This document shows, piece after piece, positions 7,052 through 13,584 of a stretch of 14,169 bases of DNA (its first letter is position 1; each line of letters begins with the position of its first letter). This stretch comes from an uncultured euryarchaeote (GTDB taxonomy: Archaea > Thermoplasmatota > Poseidoniia > Poseidoniales > Poseidoniaceae), in the NCBI GenBank assembly GCA_937881505.1, contig CALGEM010000039.1:1-14169 (forward strand), in the 5' to 3' direction. The position numbers were made by a program, and so were the translations under genes. The notes beneath the pieces are model-generated. The model ran no database searches, had not been told where the DNA came from, and saw only the letters and a list, made by a program, of their open reading frames with translations.

Positions 7052-8362
7052 ATGAATAACATTCAAACAACGCCTCCCTGTGGAAGGGGCATGGCCTTCC
7101 GAGACCATTTGGGTGCTGCAACGGTGGAAAGCGCCGAAGTGAGCCTTGTTCATGAGATGCTCCACCACTCACAAGCCTCAGGTCACGCTATGACGGTGTT
7201 CGATAACATTCCTGAATGCCCCGGCCATCGTGCAGCCGTCAACATGTTGACACGCGACCGACTTTGCGCTGCCATTGGCATTGAGCCCGAGGCTTACATC
7301 GATACGCTTGGTTGGGCAATGAGCAACCCCTCAACCCCCGAGTTGGTGTCAGAAGACGAGGCCGCTTGCTTCGAGAACACCGTTGCTGAAGTTGACCTTC
7401 GCCGACTTCCAATTCCCCATCACTGGCCTCAAGACCGTGGACGGTACTCGTCGGCCAGCATCATCATCGCGCAAGACAACGGCATTCGTAATGTCTCCTT
7501 TCACCGCCAGTTCCTGCGTGATGCGAACCATCTGGTCGTGCGTCTGGTTCCTCGACACCTTCGTACCATGGTGATGAACGCAAGAGAGGAAGGTCGGGAG
7601 GTCAACATCGCTGTTGTGAATGCCCCCGACCCCGTGGTATTGCTCGCTGCTGCAATGTCGTTCAACGAAAACATCGACGAGTTGACCATCGCCGCCGCTC
7701 TCCACGAGAAACTCTACGGAAGTTCACTTCAACTGGTGGAACTTCCCAACGGCGTTCATGTTCCTGCCGATGCCGAATACGTTTGGTGGGGAAGAGTCAC
7801 GCTGGAAAACGATGATGAGGGGCCCTATGTGGACATTACAGGCACGGTCGATGATGTTCGCCAAGAACCCGTCATTGAAATCGACGGACTGGTTCACCGA
7901 AACAATCCGATCTTCCACGCCTTAATCCCCGGCGAGGCAGAACACAAGACACTGATGGGTCTTCCACGGGCCCCGACCATCAAGGCAGCTGTGAACGAAG
8001 TGGTTGAGTGCCTTGATGTCCACATGACCGAAGGTGGATGCGGTTGGTTGGGAGCCGTGCTGAAAATCCGCAAGAAGAATCCTGATGACGGTATGAAAGC
8101 CATCAAGGCCGCCTTTGATGGGCACAAGAGCATGAAAATCGTCACCGTTGTTGACGAGGACATCGACATCACCGACCCTGTCCGCGTTGAATGGGCGATG
8201 ATGACACGTTGGCAACCCGACAAGGACACCTTGATTCTCAGTGACCAGCGAGGAAGTTCCCTTGACCCATCGCGTTATGAAAACGGACGAACGTCCAAGA
8301 TCGGCTACGATGCCACCATTGAATTTGGTGTGAACCGAGATGGGTTCATGTCCGTGCAGTGA
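7052..8362 (+). CDS. UbiD-family prenylated-FMN-dependent decarboxylase
   Basis: A UbiD-superfamily decarboxylase of 436 residues (423 if it starts at the ATG at 7091, MAFRDHLG, where homology to the family seems to begin). UbiD enzymes use prenylated FMN with Mn2+ and K+. Visible sites are DRGRYSSASI (128-137), the cofactor loop NVSFHR (147-152, with the Arg equivalent to Fdc1 R173), a metal-binding His at about 169, DAEYVWWG (Glu 242, metal ligand) and EGPYVD (Glu 256 and Asp 261, the acidic catalytic pair), so it looks active. The substrate is not given by the sequence. Archaeal members include anhydromevalonate-phosphate decarboxylase, which makes isopentenyl phosphate; the kinase for that product is encoded in this window. 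The prenyltransferase UbiX is not present. No GGTG site precedes either start. It heads a plus-strand run with a TPR protein (9-nt gap) and a Nudix hydrolase. Confidence 0.92.
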   Translation: MNNIQTTPPCGRGMAFRDHLGAATVESAEVSLVHEMLHHSQASGHAMTVFDNIPECPGHRAAVNMLTRDRLCAAIGIEPEAYIDTLGWAMSNPSTPELVSEDEAACFENTVAEVDLRRLPIPHHWPQDRGRYSSASIIIAQDNGIRNVSFHRQFLRDANHLVVRLVPRHLRTMVMNAREEGREVNIAVVNAPDPVVLLAAAMSFNENIDELTIAAALHEKLYGSSLQLVELPNGVHVPADAEYVWWGRVTLENDDEGPYVDITGTVDDVRQEPVIEIDGLVHRNNPIFHALIPGEAEHKTLMGLPRAPTIKAAVNEVVECLDVHMTEGGCGWLGAVLKIRKKNPDDGMKAIKAAFDGHKSMKIVTVVDEDIDITDPVRVEWAMMTRWQPDKDTLILSDQRGSSLDPSRYENGRTSKIGYDATIEFGVNRDGFMSVQ

Positions 8363-8371
8363 GGTCGTTGA

Positions 8372-9373
8372 ATGTCTGAAAGCCAAGACCTCCTGCAACA
8401 TCCTCGCAGGAACTTGGGTAACCGATACCGTTCAACCGCTCAAAAATTTGCGAAATTGGCAAAAGCAGACCCGGCACGTGCTGCGGAAAACATGGCATGG
8501 GCGGAACAAAACGCTCGTCAAGCCATTCTCCATGATTTCACCGATGAACGAAATTGGAGGTACCTCGCCGAACTCAAGGTCCTCAACGAGGACGCTGACG
8601 GCCTTCACGCCGTATTGGAAGACGTGTTCATCATCCTCGGAAGGGACCCAGAAAACCTCGACCAACTCAGCGGCATAGATTATCTCAGCGTGGGGCGAGA
8701 ACTGTTGGAAGCGGCGTTTGCCCGGGACGCCCTTGACCCCGATGCTTGGTGGGAGCACCTCTCCACAACCGAAGGCGATGTAGGGGTCAGCGAATTCGCC
8801 GAGCGTTGCCGACGCCTTGATTTCCGAGACCAGCGAGCTAACATCGTCTTTGGTCGTCGCTTGGAACGGCTGCGCTCGGCAGGCCATGAAGAGGTCTTCA
8901 TAGAATTGGCCAAACACCTGCTGGCCCACCGTCCCATCAACCACGAATTGTGGCTGGAGATGGGGCGGCTTCATGAACGACGAAACGAAATTGATGAGGC
9001 CTGGTCGTGTTATGACCAAGTCCAACAATTGCGCCCACACCTCAAGGAACGAGACAGGTTCCTTGAACGTCTCAAAGGCAACATGGACGGAAAGGAGAAG
9101 AAGCCATGGTCGGGACCGTCTATTGACCATCGAAAGGCCTTCCTCGACGGCATGCAATCGCTGACAGAACGAATCTCGGCCCCGGCCGAGCCCATCCAGC
9201 CCGCTGAGGAAGACAGCGAGAAGAGCACAGCACATCCCGACGAGGCAAAACTGGCGAACCTCATGGAACAAGGCGACTTACAAGCAGCGTTCTTCCTCGC
9301 TCGGCGCCTCTTGGCATCGGGTGAAGGTTGGGCCGAAGAGTGGTTGGCTCAAATCCAATCTCAAATGGTGTGA
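8372..9373 (+). CDS. TPR-like helical repeat protein, unknown function
   Basis: A 333-residue soluble, charged, largely helical protein with no signal peptide or membrane segment. One region reads as a good TPR unit (about 191-222, HELWLEMGRL...EIDEAWSCYDQVQQLRP), and weaker helix pairs precede it (about 40-130, 160-190). Residues about 268-292 form a Pro/Glu/Ser-rich, probably disordered linker before a last helical pair (293-333, LANLMEQGDLQAAFFLARRLL). TPR-like repeats usually mediate protein contacts; no enzyme motif is visible. GAGGT lies about 6 nt before the ATG and overlaps the UbiD stop, so translation is probably coupled. The Nudix gene starts 3 nt after its stop. A protein of similar style, though not obviously similar in sequence, is encoded on the other strand at 9774-10838. 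Confidence 0.8.
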   Translation: MSESQDLLQHPRRNLGNRYRSTAQKFAKLAKADPARAAENMAWAEQNARQAILHDFTDERNWRYLAELKVLNEDADGLHAVLEDVFIILGRDPENLDQLSGIDYLSVGRELLEAAFARDALDPDAWWEHLSTTEGDVGVSEFAERCRRLDFRDQRANIVFGRRLERLRSAGHEEVFIELAKHLLAHRPINHELWLEMGRLHERRNEIDEAWSCYDQVQQLRPHLKERDRFLERLKGNMDGKEKKPWSGPSIDHRKAFLDGMQSLTERISAPAEPIQPAEEDSEKSTAHPDEAKLANLMEQGDLQAAFFLARRLLASGEGWAEEWLAQIQSQMV

Positions 9374-9376
9374 GCC

Positions 9377-9772
9377 ATGAGCAACTCACCCATCTTCGTC
9401 TTGGCATGGGTGACTCGTGAAGGTCAAGCCCTTACGCCGATGGGCGAAGGAGGTGAAGTGTTGTTTGTTGAACATCCCGAACGAGGGTGGGAGATTCCGG
9501 GTGGCCATCTCGAGCAGGATGAGACTCCAGAGGAGGCGTTGATTCGCGAAGTACGGGAAGAGACTGGATTGGATTGCACCCTTGTTTCATGGAACAAAAC
9601 CTACTACCCCAAAGGTTGGGTGGCACATGTTGTCGTATCAGCAGAATCCGCAGGAAACTGGCAGGTAAACGATGAGAAGGTCTCGTCTGTGAAATGGTGG
9701 AAGGATGTACCGCCAGTTAAGGCATGGACGGTTGAGGAATTCGAGGACCTCGCACGGCATTTTTCGTCTTGA
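9377..9772 (+). CDS. Nudix hydrolase
   Basis: A 131-residue Nudix hydrolase. The Nudix box is complete: GHLEQDE, then TPEEALI, then REVREETGL, matching GX5EX7REUXEEXGU, so the Mg2+-binding glutamates are present. Members hydrolyse nucleoside diphosphates linked to another group; the substrate cannot be read from the sequence. The protein is a single small domain that starts VLAWVTREGQAL and ends WKDVPPVKAWTVEEFEDLARHF, of MutT-like size. GGTG sits 6 nt before the ATG, inside the end of the TPR gene, and only 3 nt separate the two, so it is the third gene of the UbiD operon. Its stop codon is 1 nt from the stop of the convergent gene, leaving no separate terminator space. Confidence 0.93.
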   Translation: MSNSPIFVLAWVTREGQALTPMGEGGEVLFVEHPERGWEIPGGHLEQDETPEEALIREVREETGLDCTLVSWNKTYYPKGWVAHVVVSAESAGNWQVNDEKVSSVKWWKDVPPVKAWTVEEFEDLARHFSS

Positions 9773-9773
9773 C

Positions 9774-10838
9774 TCACGGCATCGCCAGTTCGGCCAAACG
9801 CTGGCCCCATGCCGCTGTTTCCTCGGGCGTAGAAGCGCAGGCTTGGGCCACCGCTGCCAGCATCGGGTCTTCCACAACTTCTGGTTGACTCATTAAGGAA
9901 GCAAAGGCCTCCATTCGCTCAAGCCGGTGAGCCAACGTCAACATGGCTCGTATGTCCGGACGTTCAGGACCGCCCCAGCCGGGTTGAAGATGTTCGCAAC
10001 ACCATTCAAACACCCCGTTGATGTCATCGGGATGAACGGCCAGCACGGGAGGCTCTTCTTCCAGGTCCAGTGGACGGGCATTCTCAACTTGAACATGCAT
10101 GGGTTGGGCATCTTGCGATTGGTGGCCGATAGCGAGGTCCAAGAAGAGGGACCCCGCTTCAATGGCCATTTGCGTTTGGGCTGCGAGCATGGCATGTTTG
10201 TGTGCGTTCCAAGCATGCCGCCCAGCGTCAAAGAGATGCCCAAGCGCCTGTCGGATGCGACTCGCACCGAGACGGGAAATGGCGATCGTTTCATGGGCAT
10301 GGCCTGCTTTTCTTGAAATATCACCGTACACCTGAAGCGCCATCAATGCCTCTCCTTGAGCCATGTGGTAGGCTGCCTTGTTGAGGAGAGAAAGGTCGTG
10401 GTCGCGACTGGCTTTGGCCACCGATTTCAAGCGTGTTTCTGCCCACGTCAAATCCTCTTCAGCTCCCTCCGTGTCGCCTGCTTCAAAACGAGCGAGACCT
10501 CGTTCCATTCGCAGACGGCCTTCAAGGGCTAAATCTCGGGATTCAGGGGTGCGAACCACTTCAAGGGCTGACTCGATCGCTTCATCCAAGCGCGTGTCGC
10601 CCAACCACCGTCGACGAACCAAACCCAGAACGGCCTGTTCGCCTTTCGAGAGGTGTGGTTCCATCGCCTCCAGCAATTCGGGAGCATCCATGAAGAGGGC
10701 GGCTTCTGCCAGTGAGAGCCATGAAGGCCACTCAAGTTCTTCCTTCCACTTTGCGAGGACATCACTCTCTACGGGGCCTTCATTGCGCCAGCGAGAAATG
10801 AAGACGCCAGGGCCTTGCGGTGTTTCAATCGTCGTCAT
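9774..10838 (-). CDS. TPR-like helical repeat protein, unknown function
   Basis: A 354-residue protein made almost wholly of predicted amphipathic helices, without signal peptide or membrane segment. Residues about 40-235 look like successive TPR-type helix pairs (for example LALEGRLRMERGLARFEAGD, LLNKAAYHMAQGEALMALQVYG and ISRLGASRIRQALGHLFDAG), followed by an acidic, Pro-containing linker (about 245-275) and a C-terminal helical part with EWCCEH and PGWGGPERPD. I do not recognise the family. Its ATG overlaps the stop of the DHH phosphoesterase gene by 4 nt (ATGA), and GAGGTG lies 5 nt upstream, so the two are probably translationally coupled. It is the last gene of the exosome/prefoldin strand run. 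Confidence 0.75.
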   Translation of the reverse strand: MTTIETPQGPGVFISRWRNEGPVESDVLAKWKEELEWPSWLSLAEAALFMDAPELLEAMEPHLSKGEQAVLGLVRRRWLGDTRLDEAIESALEVVRTPESRDLALEGRLRMERGLARFEAGDTEGAEEDLTWAETRLKSVAKASRDHDLSLLNKAAYHMAQGEALMALQVYGDISRKAGHAHETIAISRLGASRIRQALGHLFDAGRHAWNAHKHAMLAAQTQMAIEAGSLFLDLAIGHQSQDAQPMHVQVENARPLDLEEEPPVLAVHPDDINGVFEWCCEHLQPGWGGPERPDIRAMLTLAHRLERMEAFASLMSQPEVVEDPMLAAVAQACASTPEETAAWGQRLAELAMP

Positions 10839-11845
10839 GAATTCACCTCTCGTCGTGGTGTTCGGGCAACGGCGTCAATAAAGGCGGTTTCTGCTTCAAT
10901 CGGGTCCACATCCCCGGTCCATCCAGCAGCACCGTCGTGCCCACCGCCCTCGCCGCCAATTGATTGAGCCATGATGTTCATGATTTCACCCATGTGAAGT
11001 CCGGCTATCACGCTTGAACGCGGGGCTCGCACGGTGAGGCGGGTACTGCCGTTGCGATGACGCGTGACAACCACTGCATCAGCGCCTAAGCCATTCAACA
11101 TGGATGCGACCTTGCCTTCGAGTGTACCGGCGGTGGTTCTGAGAACGGTCCAGGGACCAGCCTCCGTGATGTCAGCCCGTTGAAGTCCCCGAAGCACGGC
11201 TCCGCGGTCGCTCGGCGTCATGGTGGTGTCTTCCATGCCTTCGATGAAGTGCTGATAATCCAAGCCGCCGCGTTCAATCAACATCGATGCCGTAGAGAAT
11301 GAGCCCGCATCCGCATGCCGGAAACGACCCGTATCGGTCACCAATCCTGCGAGGAGAAATTCACACACTGGAGGCGTGAGAGCTTGCGGTGCATGGGCCA
11401 AAAGGTAGCGACCAACCACTTCAGTTGTCGAACGAACATCCCATTTTAGACTCAAATCCTCATCCCCGAGCGCCCATCCATCGGTGGCGTGATGGTCAAT
11501 GATACAAAGTGGCACCTCAGGTAATGTAAGCCCCGTTTGGTCGGGTGCAGCTGCATCAACAACAACGAGGCCCGCCAGTTGTTTGGGCCAACCCGTGTTG
11601 GTGGATTTCAACACCCGATAAGGTGCGTTATGCCGCTCAATCATACGTTGCGCAACACGACCAACATGGAGTCCGGCCGCCATCAAGTTTGGATGGCTAG
11701 CAGCCAGAGCGACAGCGGAACCAACGGTGTCCATATCGCCATTCTTTCCCGTGATCACGGCGACTGGCCCGTTCGTTGTTACATTTGTCAACCAATCATG
11801 AAGCCGAAGAAGTTCCTCGGACAACGATTCGTCGGAAGCGGTCAT
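10835..11845 (-). CDS. DHH/DHHA1 family phosphoesterase
   Basis: A 336-residue two-domain phosphoesterase related to RecJ and NrnA (oligoribonuclease/pAp phosphatase). The DHH domain shows motif I NGDMDTVGSA (Asp 37 and 39), motif II VVVDAA (Asp 97), DHH at 117-119 and motif IV LVTDTGRF (Asp 171). The DHHA1 domain ends with the substrate-binding GGGHDGAAGW (300-309). Related enzymes hydrolyse short RNA or DNA, cyclic dinucleotides or polyphosphate; which applies here is open. Motif I normally begins with a metal-binding His four residues before the first Asp, but here that position is Gly 33, so the metal site may be altered. The ATG overlaps the prefoldin beta stop by 4 nt, with AGGTG 7 nt upstream. 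A DHH gene beside prefoldin beta is, from memory, a common archaeal arrangement; behind the exosome genes a role in finishing RNA decay products is a reasonable guess. Confidence 0.88.
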   Translation of the reverse strand: MTASDESLSEELLRLHDWLTNVTTNGPVAVITGKNGDMDTVGSAVALAASHPNLMAAGLHVGRVAQRMIERHNAPYRVLKSTNTGWPKQLAGLVVVDAAAPDQTGLTLPEVPLCIIDHHATDGWALGDEDLSLKWDVRSTTEVVGRYLLAHAPQALTPPVCEFLLAGLVTDTGRFRHADAGSFSTASMLIERGGLDYQHFIEGMEDTTMTPSDRGAVLRGLQRADITEAGPWTVLRTTAGTLEGKVASMLNGLGADAVVVTRHRNGSTRLTVRAPRSSVIAGLHMGEIMNIMAQSIGGEGGGHDGAAGWTGDVDPIEAETAFIDAVARTPRREVNS

Positions 11846-12159
11846 TCTTGTGCACCTTGGAGCGATTGCTTGAGTTCATCATACGTCTGAATCAATTGCT
11901 TCTCACGTTCTGTAAAGCGCTCGAGATGAACACTGAGAGATTCGAGAGTCTCTCGCAATTCGCCCAGAAGGGCTTCTTTGTCCGCCACTTCAATCAAAAC
12001 ACCACCCATCTGTCGGTGCAATGTCAAACCCTCGGGCTGAGACTCAACAGCCGCAATGGTGCCTTCGAGTTCCTGAACTTGGGCGCGAACACTGCTTACC
12101 TGTTGGCGTGCAGCTTGGACTTCTGCCACGACGAGTTGGAGTTGGTCAAGTTGTTCCAT
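11842..12159 (-). CDS. pfdB: Prefoldin beta subunit
   Basis: Subunit of the archaeal alpha2-beta4 prefoldin, which holds unfolded proteins with coiled-coil tentacles and passes them to the thermosome. The 105-residue product has the expected plan: an N-terminal coiled coil (about 1-38, QLQLVVAEVQAARQQV...), a short beta-hairpin part (about 45-62, LHRQMGGVLIEVADKE) and a C-terminal coiled coil (about 65-103). The frame stays open to 12261, but the ATG at 12159 is chosen because the domain starts there, GGTGAG lies just upstream, and the longer form would run into the preceding gene. It is slightly shorter than most beta subunits (about 115-120). Position between pcc1-like and DHH genes agrees with the archaeal exosome superoperon. 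Confidence 0.88.
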   Translation of the reverse strand: MEQLDQLQLVVAEVQAARQQVSSVRAQVQELEGTIAAVESQPEGLTLHRQMGGVLIEVADKEALLGELRETLESLSVHLERFTEREKQLIQTYDELKQSLQGAQE

Positions 12160-12162
12160 GGA

Positions 12163-12168
12163 CTCACC
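12163..12168 (-). promoter_or_regulatory. Shine-Dalgarno for prefoldin beta
   Basis: GGTGAG on the minus strand lies 3 nt before the ATG at 12159 (5 nt counted from the GGTG core). It supports the short 105-residue form. Confidence 0.45.
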
Positions 12169-12191
12169 AGTACAAAGCAGCAAGCCGAGGT

Positions 12192-12416
12192 TCAAGAATG
12201 CTTTCCGAAAACCTGTAGCACGGAATCGGTAGCGATCAAGCCTCGCAAGCGTGTGTTCCACATGGCTCGCAAGTCCTTGCAGTGAGCTTCATGGAGTGTG
12301 ATTGAAAAACGACCCTCATCCAACCATTCGGTTGCACAATCGGTGGCCAAGCAAGCAGCAAGCGCTTGTGTGTCCTTGACGCTACGCGATTGAACGGTAA
12401 GCGACAGATGCCACAT
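12192..12416 (-). CDS. pcc1: Pcc1-like KEOPS subunit
   Basis: A 74-residue protein with the features of Pcc1, the small dimerising subunit of the KEOPS complex that makes t6A37 in ANN-decoding tRNAs. It shows a first strand (HLSLTVQS), a helix with acidic and Ala residues (TQALAACLATDCATEW), a middle strand (GRFSITLHEA) and the telling helix DLRAMWNTRLRGL, close to the LRA..NS.LR pattern of Pcc1. Similarity is modest; the location between rpl37Ae and prefoldin beta, the usual place of archaeal pcc1, adds weight. The ATG at 12416 is chosen because GGTG lies 6 nt upstream and it falls just after the rpl37Ae stop; the frame is open to 12476, but that longer form would overlap rpl37Ae. The gene is separated by 32 nt from prefoldin beta. 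Confidence 0.68.
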   Translation of the reverse strand: MWHLSLTVQSRSVKDTQALAACLATDCATEWLDEGRFSITLHEAHCKDLRAMWNTRLRGLIATDSVLQVFGKHS

Positions 12417-12422
12417 GGCCAA

Positions 12423-12426
12423 CACC
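12423..12426 (-). promoter_or_regulatory. Shine-Dalgarno for pcc1-like gene
   Basis: GGTG on the minus strand, 6 nt before the ATG at 12416. Confidence 0.4.
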
Positions 12427-12435
12427 AATGCTTGG

Positions 12436-12798
12436 TCACTCTTCCTCTTCAAGAGAGGGGCGGTTAGCCAACTCACGCTCGTAGTTCATGGCCGCTTCTT
12501 GGGCGATGAACGCCATGTCGGCGGTGGTTGCACCGTCAACGGAGCGGCGGAGAATTCGGTTGTTGGCATCGGAGGCACGAGTGAACGGTTCCCAGGCACC
12601 GCCAGCGAAGGTGTGGCCGCACTTCTTACACGACCAGATGCCGACGGATTGGCGCTCGACCTTAGGGTACTGGCAGACTGGACAGGTGTACTTTCGGGAA
12701 CGCTTGGCCATAGCCGAGCCTGCATTTCGGCGAACGGACACACCATAGCGTGCTCCGAATCGTGCTGTTGCGCCTGCTTTTTGGGTTCGCTTTGCCAA
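12436..12798 (-). CDS. rpl37ae: Large ribosomal subunit protein eL43 (L37Ae)
   Basis: Zinc-ribbon protein of the archaeal/eukaryotic 50S subunit. The N-terminus MAKRTQKAGATARFGARYGV is typical of the family. The zinc site is CPVC...CKKC (Cys 39, 42, 57, 60, with 14 residues between pairs), followed by the conserved GHTFAGGAWEP. The start is a TTG at 12798, directly after the rrp42 stop (TGA-TTG), with AGGAGGGG 6 nt upstream; the first ATG inside (12711) would remove the conserved N-terminus. At 120 residues it is longer than usual (about 70-95), with an acidic, Met/Ala-rich C-terminal tail (about 85-120) ending in EEEE. It is part of the exosome run; the small RNA polymerase subunit gene rpoP often found next to it is not present. 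Confidence 0.93.
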   Translation of the reverse strand: MAKRTQKAGATARFGARYGVSVRRNAGSAMAKRSRKYTCPVCQYPKVERQSVGIWSCKKCGHTFAGGAWEPFTRASDANNRILRRSVDGATTADMAFIAQEAAMNYERELANRPSLEEEE

Positions 12799-13584
12799 TC
12801 AGTTCCCCTCCTTTTCTGCCACGAGTTCTCGAAGTTCCACGCATCGCTTTTGTGCCACATCAAAGATCTCGGCAAACTCGGCGGGAGTGAACACCCCTTT
12901 TAGCCCCTTCTGTAGGGAGTGGAGATGGCCTTCATCACCCAGAGTGATGTGAATACGCTCATCGCCACCGAGTTCTTCCTGCTCGTTGGCATCAAGAACG
13001 AAACGTCCACCAACACGTGTGAATGAAGCCATAATCGGAGTGCCATTCACCAGAAGCTTGTGGTCTTCACCAACATCGAAGCGCTCAGCAGGGACGACGG
13101 CAGTGCGCAAAGCAGCGATGGCTGCCAAGCCACAAGCGTCGAAGATGTTGCCTTGGTCCGAGAGAACGTGGATGTCGATCATGACACCCCAGACCTTCTC
13201 GCCGGGAACAATGCAGAGGCTCTCCATATCGATGCAACCGGATTCACGAATCCCACGGTCAACCACACGGCCCAACTCAATGGACTGAGGAGAGGGGGGC
13301 CCGGGTTCGTATTTTCGGCCAGCGACTGGTCGGAGTTCAGCACCACACATCAAGGAACCTTGGGTTGGACGGTCTGGCCATGGCGTTCGGAGTTCAAATT
13401 TCACTCCAGCGTAAACGACTGTACCACCAATGACGACCTTGGCAGAGCCTTCGGCGTTGTACAAGCAATCCGTTTCCAACGAAACATCTCGTGCATCCCA
13501 GCGACCGCGGCCGTCGATTCGGTTGTCTTCCTCGGCCAAACGGGCGAGTTCCTGTCGCAACAAGGAGGGGACGAGTTCAACCAT
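12799..13584 (-). CDS. rrp42: Exosome complex protein Rrp42
   Basis: Non-catalytic RNase PH-type subunit that forms the archaeal exosome ring with Rrp41. The 261-residue length is normal. Landmarks are the start VELVPSLLRQELARLAEEDNR with RIDGRG (22-27), the GSAKVVIGGT strand, the PGPPSPQSIELGRVVDRGIRES region, DIHVLSDQGNIFDACGLAAIAAL and a C-terminal RNase PH second domain ending in a helix (FAEIFDVAQKRCVELREL). It does not show the ADLP-type acidic site seen in its neighbour Rrp41, as expected for Rrp42. The ATG shares its A with the rrp41 stop codon (TGATG), with GGAGGTGA 6 nt upstream, so the two subunits are translated in step; rpl37Ae begins immediately after its stop. Confidence 0.95.
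   Translation of the reverse strand: MVELVPSLLRQELARLAEEDNRIDGRGRWDARDVSLETDCLYNAEGSAKVVIGGTVVYAGVKFELRTPWPDRPTQGSLMCGAELRPVAGRKYEPGPPSPQSIELGRVVDRGIRESGCIDMESLCIVPGEKVWGVMIDIHVLSDQGNIFDACGLAAIAALRTAVVPAERFDVGEDHKLLVNGTPIMASFTRVGGRFVLDANEQEELGGDERIHITLGDEGHLHSLQKGLKGVFTPAEFAEIFDVAQKRCVELRELVAEKEGN

Noticed and set aside
8432..9271. 279-codon open frame on the minus strand opposite the TPR gene
   Set aside because: It is antisense to a gene with a Shine-Dalgarno and coupled neighbours, and its translation shows no recognisable domain. The GC-rich codon bias opens this frame.
10378..10881. Plus-strand frame opposite the TPR/DHH junction
   Set aside because: Arg/Ser-rich translation spanning the ends of two real minus-strand genes; no start signal and no motif.
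12160..12261. N-terminal extension of prefoldin beta
   Set aside because: The extra 34 residues do not fit the prefoldin plan, and they overlap the pcc1-like gene; a Shine-Dalgarno precedes the ATG at 12159.
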